A stretch of DNA of 64,000 nt from Pseudevernia furfuracea (Eukaryota; Ascomycota; Lecanoromycetes; Lecanorales; Parmeliaceae): positions 1,240,001-1,304,000 of the forward strand of contig JAIUPT010000033.1 in NCBI GenBank assembly GCA_022315425.1, written 5' to 3'. The notes under the pieces are model-generated. The model had not been told where the DNA came from, did no database searches, and saw only the letters and a program-made list of their open reading frames with translations. Below are positions 1 through 11,878 of this stretch, in pieces (within the stretch, counting starts at the first letter, position 1; every line of letters begins with the position of its first letter). The position numbers and the translations under genes were made by a program.

Positions 1-64
1 AAGGCAATGGCCATGAGCCGAATGTATTACAAAAATCATTATATAAGCAATAGAGTATTAATGA

Positions 65-104
65 TGTGAAAATTGTGAAAATTGTGAAAATTGTGAAAAT
101 TGTG
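65..104. repeat. 9-bp tandem repeat upstream of DUG2
   Basis: The unit TGTGAAAAT is repeated about 4.4 times, perfectly, at 65-73, 74-82, 83-91 and 92-100 with a partial copy to 104. It is followed at once by CAATTTTC, partly the inverse of the unit. It lies about 100 bp before the DUG2 start codon, so it may be in the promoter or 5' leader. A regulatory role is conjecture. Confidence 0.9.
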
Positions 105-202
105 CAATTTTCCCAGCCCTAAGGTAGAGTAAGGTACTCCTCGTTAAACCTTCGGGGCTGAGCTAAGGCAACGTCTACTAGCTCCGGTTTCTAACCTTTA
201 TC

Positions 203-3200
203 ATGGCCCAACTACTCCCAACATTGACGCTTGATGGCAAGAGTGGTAGCGACATTGATGAGTCTGACCCTGCAACTGATGCTGAAGGTCATGGAGGTGC
301 TCCTTCAACTTCCTTGACTGCCAAAAGTCCGACCTTATTCCACAAGATCCAGAACCAGCGCTCGATTCTTGCCCTTTTGGTATCCGATTCCAAGCTGTAT
401 GCTGGTACGCAGAATGGAGATCTGCTGGTATGCTATTCAGTGAACCCACGACACAGTGTGAAAGCCGCTCACAAGAGGAAGGTGTGGTCCCTAGAAACAT
501 ATGAGCTGCTTTCGACTGTCAATGCGCATAGAGGCAGCGTGCTATGTCTCTGCTTGTCTGCCGACAAAAATCTCCTCTTCTCAAGCGCTGGGGATGCCAT
601 TGTGAATGTATGGGAATTTCATACCAACCAACTTGAAGCTTACTGACAAGTCCAGGTTTGGTGCACAAAGACTCTCGATCGACTCTACTCGATATACTCC
701 GCATTTGATGTTGGGGACGTCTTCTCAGTTGTCTACTCGCAAGATCTGCAGACCGTCTATCTAGGAGCTCAAAATACAAGCATACAAGTGATCTCCCAAC
801 CCATGGCTCTGTCGAATCTCATCCTCACCATGCTAATCCTTCCTAGTGGTATGACCTATCGCAGAAGGATATCAGACCTCCACCAGACCCGAAGTTGCAC
901 CCATCTTATCGCAATCATCGCTTCTTTGACTCCAAAGGTCCCACTGGCATCTCCACACCACGCCCTTTGTCCGCTTCCGAGACACGAGCTTTTGGTGGCC
1001 AAGATCTTGAGATAGATAGAGAACACATAATTCAATATGCGCATTACGGCTATGTCTACTGTATGTTGCTATCGAGAGCCCTAGACACCGGTGACGCCGA
1101 TGCGGAGGTACTGATATCTGGGGGTGGTGATGGCATTGTCAAGCTGTGGTCCCTGAACAACGATGAAAGCAGCGCATTGACTGAGGAGATCTCGCTAGAG
1201 AATGGCGATGGCTCCGTACTTTCCATGTCGCTGGATGGCACGGTGCTCTATACTGGGCGCTTAGAAGGAGACGTCAATGTTTGGGACCTCGACACTCGAC
1301 AATTGATTCGGATTGTGAAAGCCCACAACGCCGACGTTCTCACTCTGGCCGTTGGCTACGGTCTCTTTTTCAGTGGAGGATCTAACGGTATCGCAAAGGT
1401 AATGTCCCTAACCCCGTTTTATGCTTGAAGATCAACACTGACCTCAACTAGATTTTCAATTCACGCCATGAAAACATTAACAGATGGAGGGGCCACGATC
1501 ACCTCATCCTCGCTTCTGCTGTTGCGTCCTTTAGGAGCAATGAAATATATGTGACAGGGGGAAATGACGGGTGCATTACGATCTGGGACATCAGTGAGTG
1601 CGTTAACAGGCCCAGCCGAGGGTCTAAAATTAGCGATGGTAAGTGTGACAGTGACTCGCTCTACAAACATAGCTCACCAATATGCTTAGAACAACTTGTC
1701 TTGTCTCTTGAAAAGTTTGTCTCGTACCGTACCGTATCTTCGAAACCCGATTATGCCCAGGACTGCCGGCGTGGGGCGTCTTACTTGAGAAATCTCTTTA
1801 AGCGATTGGGTGCCCAGACGGAGCTATTTAGTACCAAAAATTCCAGGAATCCTGTGGTCTTCGCCCGATTCAGAGGCAAGGATAAGGGGCCAGCGCGCGG
1901 CAAGACCATTATGTTTTACGGGCACTACGACGTAGTCGCAGCAGAGAATAGGGAACAGACATGGTATGCCAATCCATTCGAGATGCAAGGCGTCAATGGC
2001 TATCTTTACGGGCGAGGTGTATCAGACAACAAAGGACCAATATTGGCAGCTCTTTATGCCGCTGCAGATATAGCCGCCGAACAACAGCTCAGTTCTGACA
2101 TAGTATTTCTAGTAGAAGGCGAGGAGGAATCCGGATCAAGGGGTTTCCAAGAAGCCATCGCGAAGAACAAACAGATCATTGGCGATGTCGACTGGATTCT
2201 GCTAGCAAACAGCTATTGGCTCAACGACGACATCCCATGTCTGACGTACGGCCTCAGAGGGGTCATTCGAGCCACAATTGAAGTGGCAAGCGAGCTCCCT
2301 GACCTGCATAGTGGTGTCGACGGTAGCCAACTTATCAACGAAGCTTTGAAAGACCTGGTCGCATTGCTCGCAAAGCTGACGGGCCCTAACGGCGAAGTCA
2401 ACATCCCCGACTTCTACGACAATATTCCAGCTATGACACGAGAAGAGGACGCCATGTACGACGCCATAAGCAAAACCTTGCTTCTCAACAATCCCAACCT
2501 CGGCGACGCTGAGAGTCTCACAGCATCATTTAAAGCAAGATGGAGAGAGCCTTCGCTTACTATCCATCGTGTCGACAATTCTGGCCCAGCAAATTCCACG
2601 ATCATATCTCGCGTTGCTAAAGCAGACCTTTCTCTTCGCTTGGTGCCAAACCAGACTACGGCGGCTGTTAAAAATGGGCTACGAAAAGCACTAGAAGTTG
2701 CCTTTGACCAGCTGAACTCCTCAAATGAGCTCACAATCAAGATCGAACACCAAGCTGAACCTTGGCTGGGGGATCCTAAGAACGAGATCTTCCAAACCCT
2801 CGAGAAAGCAGTGATGGAGGTATGGGGTTCCAAGGGCCATGAAAGAAGAACGTCAATCCCAGCCAAAAAGCGGGCCCTCTCCAACGGGCTGAAAAGCCCC
2901 AAGCTTCCACCAGCGACATCTTCAACGCTTTCAAGTGGTGGCGGTGGACTCTCCCACGCCAGCACCGCAGGAGGCAAGGACAACACCGAATCGCAGAAAC
3001 AGCGCCATTCGCAAAAGCCCCTCTACATCCGCGAAGGTGGGTCCATCCCTGCCATTCGTTTTCTCGAGCAGGAATTCAATGCTCCGGCAGCGCATTTGCC
3101 CTGTGGTCAAGCCAGCGATAGTGCTCACCTTGACAACGAAAGACTGCGGCTACTGAATCTCTACAACAGCCGAAAGATATTCAAAAAAGTATTCCAGGAT

Positions 3201-3215
3201 TTGCCATTTAGGTGA
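203..3215 (+). CDS. DUG2: Dug2-like di/tripeptidase: WD40 repeats plus M20 metallopeptidase
   Basis: Six exons by manual splicing: 203-427, 482-607, 656-787, 847-1398, 1452-1638, 1690-3215; 915 aa. The first ~360 residues contain WD40-type blades with repeated GD..V.VW or GGNDGCITIWD-like ends. The rest is an M20 zinc peptidase: metal-ligand motifs GHYDVV (His about residue 484), GRGVSDNKGP, EGEEESGSRGF and a C-terminal ASDSAH. This WD40-M20 fusion is diagnostic of Dug2, which in yeast works with Dug3 in the gamma-glutamyl-transpeptidase-independent breakdown of glutathione in the cytosol. The start is the first ATG giving an open frame into the WD40 region. Two introns (428-481 and 1639-1689) are multiples of three without stops. 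About 55 residues of low-complexity Ser/Gly/Lys sequence interrupt the M20 domain just before the KPLYIREGGS segment. Confidence 0.92.
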
Positions 3216-5265
3216 TGAGAGAAGCTTCTTCTCCATTCTCTGCTAGGTGTCCTAGACCCGAGTTTCCGCTTATGTAGATACCCCTTCAGCCTTTTCTCAG
3301 AAGCGTTCTGCCTGCAAGAAGCGAAGATATGGTTGATCGCCATACTAACTGCATAAATCCCATCGAGTACACCTCTACGTACACGAGGATGTCAAATCGT
3401 TTTCGGCTCTACTCGTTGGGTGCCCCAGACTGACACCATGATCAGCCCAATCGGCGCCTAGTGCCCTTGCAACGGGGGGTAGCGGGTACTTCAAGTGCAG
3501 TATCCCCAATCATCTTTAGGACTTGTCTGTTATCTTTGGTGACAAGAGATTTTGCCTCGTCCGGAGTGGCTGATAGTACGGGTTACTGTCCTTCAGAACT
3601 CGTCATTGAGATTTGTCCGAGCCGAAACAGGTCGTCTATGCTGATGAATTTCAAGCTCTTGGGTATCAAATGTGGTGAGCAATTCGGGTTGCTTCCCCCG
3701 AAAACTTGTCACCAACTTGACTTTCATCCACAACAAGCCCTCAGATTTGGGTCTCTTCCATCAAGAATGATTCGTTTCTAATCTTGTCCAAGCATCGCAA
3801 TACCAAGACTGGTGGCCGATGTGGGTTGCAGACCATTATGACTTGTCATCAATCATTACTGCTTTCGCTGCGTGGAATGTTCGCTGAATCATGTACGTCC
3901 AGATCGTGGACTTCCTCTTCAAGCCCTGCGATCTCTCTTTGGAGATTCAGAGGTACCCTAATAAAAAGGAGATATCCAAGCCTGTGATTAATCAGCAAGT
4001 CTGAGTTATTGTGCATATATGCTACGAGCTGCGGAGATCCTTCCGGGTAAGCATTGAATACATCAGTATTAGCATGGGTACGCCTATGTTCTAATGATTC
4101 GCCTCTCGTTGTTCCAGAATTCATCTTGGAGGAGTCGTTTCTTGGTGCAGCAATCTATCAAGGGTAGCGAAGGATGTGAACTGCTTTGGCCAGGAGAAGA
4201 CACTTTGCTTGTGGAATCGATGCTTCTTAGATACCCTGTCTTTGTGACTACACATTTTCAATACTCTCACAAGGTTCGGACATGTCAGATTCTTTAGGCA
4301 TATTGATCACACGATCGTTGAGTGGCTAGCCCGATGTCTGAAGGAAGGGGAACAACGTTCTCGGACGGATGCAGCAACGGCTGCAGCGCCCTAAATCGCA
4401 TGCGTGTAACTTCCTCCCACTCGCAAACTCATATCGAATGCTACCAATAAGAGAAGTGCGACTGTACAATAGGCTTCGATCTGATGGGCTCTGATCCTAG
4501 CACTTCAGTAGATATAAGGAAAGCTTGGAGCGGGATGAGGAAGAATCACTCTTCCGGAAGCTCGAGCGAATAGGCACTTTCGATGAAGACCATACTCCTC
4601 GTCAGCCCTCGTCGGCGTATGCATTTGGACAATGGTGAGAAGTAACCCATACACTGGGGGGTAGATAGGAAGTCCAGAACCCAGACGACGGGGGTCTTGG
4701 TCTGGGCTACTCAGTCAGAGATCTAGAGGGAGGGATGGAGGCATGCTTGATGGATTTGGCAGTGGCCTTTCCTAATTTGAACGTACTGACTGCTATAGCA
4801 TGCTCTGGGAAATAATGTAGAAGATGATTCACATCAACCACACCAATTGCCACTCTTCATACTCATAGGTTTCAATCGTAGGTAAATATCTTTAATTGGA
4901 TACCCTCAGCCATAAGGCTTGGCGAGGAGGAAGTCATTCCGCCGCCCAGTTCCTGCACTAACTCCTGACCGTCATAGCCCCAGCATTCATTGCGATGGGC
5001 TTATTGAGAATCGAGTCGGATGATCGAGTCGGAGGATTCTCCACTGTTCAGCAATGCCTCGCCAGCCTGCAGCATATGTTGGCGCCAGCGGTGCAAATCC
5101 TTCGGCCCTCCTCGATCATTTAGCGCTGGATCGAGCCATATCAATGGGGCGGAGCGCGCGAAGCATTAATGTGCCCACGTCCTTTTTTGTTCTTCATGCT
5201 TAATGGTTGATGTCTCTTTCTTGAGCCGGTTGTACATACTGTGATCGCTTCAGAAGGTGGCAGCA
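3216..5265. other. Gene-poor intergenic stretch, about 2 kb
   Basis: Open frames here are short (106 codons or fewer), lack recognisable domains and do not join across plausible introns. No tRNA, rRNA or terminal repeat was seen. It holds the DUG2 3' region and the promoter of the downstream lectin-like gene; otherwise I see nothing to annotate. Confidence 0.6.
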
Positions 5266-7192
5266 ATGGTAGACCCGAGTGAAGAGACCAGTCCCCACAG
5301 CCCATACACGGGGGCCCCTTATTCAGAAAAGGAAGTCAACCACCAGACTGGACTCGAAGTCGACCATACACAGGATGAGCTACGGACGGTGCTGGACACC
5401 GCAGGTCTCGAAGCCGTCCCCGCAGAGTATCAGAAAGGAGCCATACCGCAGACGAGTTTTGCAAACCCAGAGAAGGAAGCGTGGAACGACGCCGATAAAG
5501 AAATAGTCTCGCCGGACGAGTCGAAGGAGCCTGAACGGCCGTCGATGTTGAAAAGGACGTGGAAACTCTGGGCCTTGCTCGCCGCCCTTCTGGTCGCAAT
5601 CGTGGTGGTTGCTGTTGCTGTCCCGTTGAGTGTAGGGCACAAGAAGAGGTACGTTTTGCATTCTCGCAATCAAACGAAACCAACCACGCACACAGCTGAT
5701 CAACGATCTCTCTCTCATGGAAGTAGCACATCCTCTCCGACCAGTACTTCTCCCGGCAGTACTTCGCCAGGCAAGTCGGGCTCGGGCTCCACACCCAAGG
5801 CGACCAGGATCGCGTCCACAGAAGGCGCATTCAATGGGACCGGCTTGGCGACTTTGACCGAGAACATCGGCACGGAGCCGTTGCTGCACCTCTTCTATCA
5901 GAATTACACGGGGCGAGTCCAGCACGCGGTGAGGGCGCCGGGGGGGAGCTGGACCGGAGGGGACGCCAACATCACCGCCGACGCACGAGGTGCGACGCCC
6001 TTGGCCGCCGTGAACTACACGAGCAATGGGAACCTGACTGTGAGGCTCCCCCCCCATCTCCTCTGGCCCGCCCCCCCCCTCCCCCCACAACCATCACCAT
6101 TTTAACAATGGTAAATATTCTAGGCGCATGTGTTCTACATCGACTCGACGAATCTGCTGCGAGAGAAGATTAGTACAGACAACATGACTACCTGGACCGA
6201 CGGTCCACTTGGCGATTCGAAACTCGAGGCATCCGACGCCTCCACGGCCATGGCAGCATTCTACAGCGGTTCGTGGCTTGGGGAGACCGCGGGCAAAAGT
6301 GCAGGCATACGGCTGTACTACGGAGCACCTGACAACTGCATCCACGAGCTCAGCTTCAGTCTGGGCGGCTCTTCATCGTGGAACGCATCCTTCACTTTCG
6401 ACAATGGCACTAACGGCAACGCTGGAATGACCTCGGATTGGCTGGAATCCAACGCAACGGCTCAACTGTGGACGTTGGACACGAGCAATGCGCTCAAGCT
6501 CTGGTACTACATCTACAATACCACCAACGAAAACAACCAGACCCCCGCAAACATTGGCTACGGCCAATGGGTTGAAGGTTCGCATCCCCTCCCCTCGCCT
6601 CCCCTCCATTTCCAACCCATCTAATACAAACCCCACAGGCATCTCCACCGCCCCCGTAAGCGTCCTTACCAACTCCTCCCTCACCTATGCCCTCGGCCTC
6701 CTCGTCTACCAACAACCCAACTCCGACATCGAAGCCATCCCACCCCTAACATCCGGCCCCTCCGGCGTCGGCTCCTGGGGCGCAGTCGTCGACAGCGGAA
6801 CCAACAGCATCGACACGGCCATGGCTGGCGGCACGCTCGCTGCTGCGGCGCTCCCGATCGGGACGGATACGGATGTCAGCACGAATGGGACGTACCTTTA
6901 TGTCTTCAACCAGCAGAACGGGAGCGACATCAGTCAAAGTCCATGGTATGAGAGTTCCTGGGCGACGGAGGCTCTTATTGGGAAGAGAGATTTGCGGGAC
7001 TGGAGTATGCATGAGGTTGATGTGATGGCGCAATCGCCGCAGGGTCGGGATAGGAGCCGAGACGAAGCACCTCTGAGACAAGACGCCTTCAGGAGTTCGG
7101 AGAGTCGGCGCAATGTCGGTGGGTTCTCGTCGATATATAACGTTCTGTGCCGACACCTGAGCGGTTGGAAAGACTTAAAGATCGGGAGATGA
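5266..7192 (+). CDS. Membrane-anchored fucose-specific-lectin-like protein
   Basis: Four exons: 5266-5648, 5724-6039, 6124-6577, 6639-7192; 568 aa. The start is the ATG at 5266; the GTG nine bases upstream is ignored. Residues 1-95 are acidic and hydrophilic. A single strongly hydrophobic helix at about 96-121 (Ala/Val/Leu/Ile-rich, ended by HKK) looks like a type II signal anchor, followed by a Ser/Thr/Pro/Gly linker. The remainder has repeated blade-like segments such as LLHLFYQNYTGRVQHAV, HVFYIDSTNLLREK and IRLYYGAPDNCIHELS, which resemble the six-bladed fungal fucose-specific lectin fold, and many N-x-S/T sites. Family members bind L-fucosylated glycans; here the lectin would face the cell surface or secretory lumen. 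The 3' end is uncertain because the last ~70 residues are not lectin-like, and a missed intron near 6945 would change them. Ligand binding is inferred from family only. Confidence 0.72.
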
Positions 7193-7510
7193 CACGACAT
7201 GGTGTATGTAGTAGATGGGATTGAGCTGGGATTATCATTAACTATGGGCTTTAAGCCAATTCAACTGTATTTCTAATGGCCCCATCCTGCCTATGACCAG
7301 CGAAATGGGGCCTGAGGCCTCGATATTCCAGCAAGAAGTTGATGGGATCGAGCTAGGATTACCATTAGTATTAGATGGGCCTTGAGCCAATTCGATTGTG
7401 GTTCTTCTGGCCTCTATCCTGCCCACTGCCTGTGAAATTGGTCCTCAGGCCTCGATGTTCTAGCAAATCTTAACGCCCTGCTGCACGAGGAGATCAAAAG
7501 CGGGAATTGT
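7193..7510. repeat. Two-copy diverged tandem duplication between convergent genes
   Basis: Copy 1 is about 7214-7334 and copy 2 about 7341-7466. Both run from GATGGGAT(T/C)GAGCT(G/A)GGATTA to a shared end of CCTCGAT(A/G)TTC(C/T)AGCAA. They keep the same order of landmarks (GGGC..TT.AGCCAATTC, then CC.ATCCTGCC, then CAGGCCTCGAT or GAGGCCTCGAT) with scattered substitutions and small indels. The pair fills most of the gap between the 3' ends of the lectin-like and F-box genes. No coding potential was seen. Confidence 0.85.
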
Positions 7511-10500
7511 CTACAACCGTCCATGTCTTGCCTTGAAAATGGATATCCGGTCTTCGTAGAACAAAATCCATCTCAGCTTCAGCTTGATCTTAGTCCCACT
7601 GCTGACAGGGTCCGGCTCGTCCTCGTCAGTGACAGGATCGATATCCGAGTCCATCCCCTGTGTCTCTGTTGCTGGAGTCAAGGGCGCTGGGTCTTCGTCC
7701 TCGCTGTCTTCGTCATCATCGTCATGGTCATGGTGAACCTCAGCGTCTTCATCATCGTCAGTTTCACCGCCTCCCGCATTCGCTGAGGCGGAGCCAGCCC
7801 CGTCCTTTGATTTCTTACTATATTTCGTCTCCAGAATCTCGAAGCACTTCTCTTTGATGCCTAGATAGCAAAGCTCCACCTCGGGCCTCAAAGCAACAAC
7901 ATCTAAGGCGCTCATGCCGAATTCCTTCTCCTTGAATGTATTTCCGTAGGGATGATCGGCGATGAAAGGTATATACAGCGAACGGAGGTGAGATATCTGA
8001 GGTAGTCTCTGCAGGAAGAAGTGCCAGTCCCTGTACTGGATAGACATTGCAAGCTCCCTGAGTCGATTCATCTTTCCACTACTCAGGAAGGTGAGTACTT
8101 CGCGGGTGAGCATCCACTTTCTAGCAGTCACACCACGTCTACGGCTAGTTTGAGAACCACCGGCGCTGTCGATCATGACCTTCGTGAGGCTCGAGCGGTG
8201 GCGGCGTAGAGGGCCGCGATAAATGGCGTCGAGGGTTACTGACGAATTATACATGCTGGTATCTTGGAGGAACAGCCACTCAAGGCTATCGGGAGCGAGC
8301 GAGTGCTTGAGGAATGAAATGAGAGTGGATGAGACACTATCGGTATGGATTCTTTTCAGGCTGAGCGGGTACTCCGAAGTCTTTGATAAGGCTTCCGAAG
8401 AAGGCATGCGGCGGAGACGAGGTTGGCTTCCACGCTTTCTGGTGGATTGCGTCGGAACGACCAATGCCTTTCGAGGCGGTAATTTTTCCTGTAGGCAAGA
8501 CCACAAATCCTCAGTGCCTCCACAATTCAGTAAAGTCAAGCTCGTAAGTAATGTCCAATTTATCGTATTGTACAATGTGATCATATGCAGAGTTACCTTT
8601 TCGATTTCAAGGGTCTCGAGCTTCAATCTCCGTGTGGCTTTCAGAGCATTGTGCGAAGCTACGGAGCCTGCTGTATCGGTTGCCTGTAGTGCTCCTCGAC
8701 TGAGCGACCTTTGATCGCCTGTTGCTTTCGTCTTCGTCTCAAGCCGCTCAACTGGATCATGTGATGTCCCAAGTGGTGTGCTCTCTGATTCTGATTGTTC
8801 TTCTGGCGTTTCTCGGCCTTCATGGGATGCACCTTCCTCAAATAATGCTGGGTCTATAGCATCCAAATTTACCCCAGGCACTTTGGGTTCTGGCATACCA
8901 GAAAGTGCTTTGCGATTCAGGTAGTTCGGCGCGTTCGATGTAGTTTCTGCTCCACTCATATTCGGACCTAAGATGGAGGCAGTAGACGTTGGGGGTGGAA
9001 AGGTTGTGTCAGTATTGGTTGCATCGTCTGGACTTCTGACTGATTGACCGCTTTCAGCATCGTATTTGGGCAGCAGCGTCATTCTGTCGACATCTCCCAA
9101 GTAGTCATATATCTTGCTCATCAGTAATGGTAGTGGACCGCCTTTGATAACATATCTCAAGGGTGGTTGTTCGCGATCGTTGAAAGAACTATAGAGAGTT
9201 GGAGCAAAGCCGATACGCAATTCCCGTAATTTGTCCAGTGAGCGCTCCAGAAGTACGCTCAATTCCTCTACGTACGCTATCTCGTCGATGTCCAGAACCG
9301 TCAGTGAACGTAGGGGAGGCATGATGGAGAAATTGGGCTCCTCTCGATGATTTCTTGCAAGCACCAACCTTGGGACACCTCCAAAATCGAGAGTTTGAGA
9401 TGGAGCTCCTTGTGCGGGTGCTAATGCAGGTGTCTGGCTAGGTGCGCCTTGAGCTGGTTGTGGAGCAGTGTTGGTTTGCGTGAGTTCAGCTTCTTCTGCC
9501 AGAGCAGCTCTGTTGTCGTGTAGGCGCACCCAAAGCTTTTCCAGCTTAGGTGACTGATAGTCGCCTAAAGAGGACAGAGATATCCAAATATCTCTCAAGA
9601 TCCCTGTAGGCATATCCCAAACGAAGGACTCCTGGTGGTCAGATCGTGTTAGCGGAGCCACCGCTGAATCTTCAAATTTAGGAACTCCCTACCAAGTTCG
9701 GCATTCGAGCAACGCTCAATGCGACCAGTGTTCCTAGCATTTTCCCACTTTCTTTGGTCACAAGATAATCCGCGACCCAATCGGCAGGGCCATTTCCAAG
9801 AGAGAATTTCTTGGTAAATTGGGAAAAGTAGTTGCCTCGTCGTAATCTTCGGTGCTTGACGGGAATGTTTGACGTCTGATTCAGGAGGTTTACAGCGCCG
9901 CATTCTGTGCATGCATATCTCTGACAGGATGTTCTACAAATAGGATTGTTGGAAAGCATGTCATGTTCGAATAAGTCTTCTCTCATCACAAGCGTAGCGA
10001 GGCCGTACGTCAATGCATCGACGCCTGTACGGGATTCGGAATTATTGTGGGTCTCTGGCCATACTATATCGAACCTGCTGTAGATGAGAGGGGTAGCGAC
10101 AGAATGGAGGGCAGAGTTCGAGGCGGCAAGACTACACAAATCACTTGTATGTGTGACCTCGAGGTGCTGTTAGCACACAGTCTATTGGGTATCCCCTTTG
10201 CATGTACTAACCTCTTTGAAGATGTCTTTCAGTATTTCCAAGGGCAAATCGAGAAGTTGTAGAGGACCTTCCTTTCTGATAGTCGCAGCCGACTCCTTTT
10301 CCTTGCCCTTGTTCAGCCTTGACATCTTATCTTCTTGTGTTACCTCACCATTTTCTTGCGCCATGTAGCTTTCCTCAATCTCCTTTGCGGGAGTACCGAC
10401 CCCATGACCCATCTCGCCCTGCGTAGAGGAAACGCCACCCAAATGCGGACTTGTTCGGTTCTGTAAAGTCTCATGGTCCTTGAACGGAGAAGGGAGCGAC

Positions 10501-10535
10501 TTGCAAGGTCTTAAAAGCGATTCCTCGGACTCCAT
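7511..10535 (-). CDS. F-box protein with LRR-like C-terminal region
   Basis: Three exons on the minus strand: 10535-10212, 10166-9693, 9631-7511; 972 aa. After a variable acidic/Gln-rich N-terminus, an F-box-like segment (LQLLDLPLEILKDIFKEV, about residue 92) spans the first splice junction and continues into a cysteine-containing segment with CRTSCQRYACTEC. Long stretches of Leu-spaced sequence (for example LRSLTVLDIDEIAYVEELSVL and MNRLRELAMSIQYRDWHFFLQRL) suggest an LRR-like substrate-recognition fold. A C-terminal run of Asp/Glu/His (about 900-940) is low complexity. F-box proteins recruit targets to SCF ubiquitin ligases; the target cannot be inferred. The large third exon could hide a further intron near 8485-8600, where an in-frame alternative was not resolved. 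Confidence 0.72.
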
Positions 10536-11401
10536 GATTGGCTCTTAGTACCTGAAATAATCGATGTGTCGTTGAATACTTCAAGGCGTACGTTGTCTAT
10601 TGTGTATTGTCTTGGACCAAGATTTTGCAGAGATGAGGATGTTTCGAGGAATCGCTCAGCCAAGAGCTTGTGCCATCACCTATTGCTGCATCCACTCTCG
10701 CCCAGTAAAGTAGTCAGGCTCGTGAAGATTGACTTGATGACGGGACGAAAACTCCGGTTAGCGTCGGGACGGTTTGATGGGATCCTTTCGCAGGCTTCCT
10801 CGGTCCTACTCGATCAATTCCTTCTCAGCCACGATTGCCATAGCCAGGGCCAACTCGTCTGTAGGATTGCAAGGGCTTTTGATCCGAGCTTTCAGATGAA
10901 ACACAGTGTACTTGTTATTGGTGAAGGGTGCAAGGATTGCTGGAAGGGAGTCTAGGTATGTTGTGCAGAATGAATCACTCAATAATAATGTACGGAGTAC
11001 GGAGTAGAAACAGTTGGAAAAAAGGCTGAACTCGGTCCAGCTCAAGCTTGGGCCAGCAACCCATTTTATTGCTGCAAGCCTGCAGTGCCCAGAGTTAAGG
11101 TAATGTAGCCCCCAAGGCCAGGCCGCGCTTCCGCTCTCTAGGCTGGCTTTAGGGCAATCTGTGGGGGACCAATCGCAGCTTTAAAATGCGCTTTTTGACT
11201 TTTGGGCTTTTGCATGATGAGATTGAGCGGCTCCACACCTACATACCACATTTTCTCTAACATTGTATATTCTTCTAAGCCTGTCAATGCTTGGACCACT
11301 AAATACAACAGGTTGAAGGATACATTTTGAAACTTCCGTAAGCCAGTAACAGGCACTCATCCGCAAAGCTAACTCCACCCATAGTCAAACCCTCGCCCGT
11401 G
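10536..11401. other. Intergenic, no supported gene
   Basis: It contains the upstream region of the F-box gene and the 3' region of the small Cys-rich gene. A 79-codon minus-strand frame (11045-10806) has no recognisable domain and no convincing extension. Around 10990 is a TACGGAGTACGGAGTA motif, a kind of short direct repeat common in ascomycete intergenic DNA. Confidence 0.5.
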
Positions 11402-11878
11402 TCACATCATAACGCAGCCTCCCTCTGTGAGTAGCATCTTATCTGGTTCCTTCTTCGGCCCATCCTTCCGCGCCTTCTTCCCCAGATTAATCCCAAAGTC
11501 TGATCTCTGCAGGCTTTCGGAGTCAGAACGTCTCTTTTGGAACCAAAAACTGAGTCGCTAAACAGATCACAGGATGCAGTACGAACACGAAGGGATGGCT
11601 CGGAGAAGATAACTCACGCTTGGTCCGCAGCCGAACTTTGTGGCATGCACCGACCCTTTGACCATCCTTATCTTCTTCCCATCATAGTCGTCTTTCTTGT
11701 CGCACTTGGGACAAGTCTTCTCCTTGGCTAACTCTTGTGGATACTTTGCTGCACTCCGAACTATGCCATTCGTGAAGGATGGGCAGTTGGAGAAATCGCG
11801 ACCTTCTTTGCAGGATTTCTTGATCTCGCACGACCAGTGTCCGCACTCCGAATGTTTTGATAGTTTGGTGATACACAT
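11402..11878 (-). CDS. Small Cys/Lys-rich hypothetical protein
   Basis: Two exons, 11878-11618 and 11557-11402, joined by a 60-nt intron with GTGAGT donor and TTTAG acceptor; 138 aa. The start is the ATG of MCITKLSKHSECGHW; a GTG 24 bases upstream is not used. The N-terminal half has paired cysteines and histidines (SECGHWSC, KKSC, NCPSF, CPKCDKK) that could bind one or two zinc ions. The C-terminal half is basic (GKKARKDGPKKEP). I do not recognise a named family; short proteins beginning MCI-T with a HxxCGHW-like motif are a frequent class of uncharacterised mould genes. It lies tail-to-tail with nothing obvious and 510 bp from SDHAF3. Confidence 0.65.

Noticed and set aside
3450..4300. Three short plus-strand frames that might be exons
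   Set aside because: No recognisable motif, and joining them needs non-consensus splice sites.
5380..6090. 236-codon minus-strand frame opposite the lectin gene
   Set aside because: Composition follows the GC-rich lectin exons on the other strand; no domain and it crosses lectin intron boundaries.
8223..8714. 163-codon plus-strand frame opposite the F-box gene
   Set aside because: Antisense to the large F-box exon, whose frame is open for over 700 codons.
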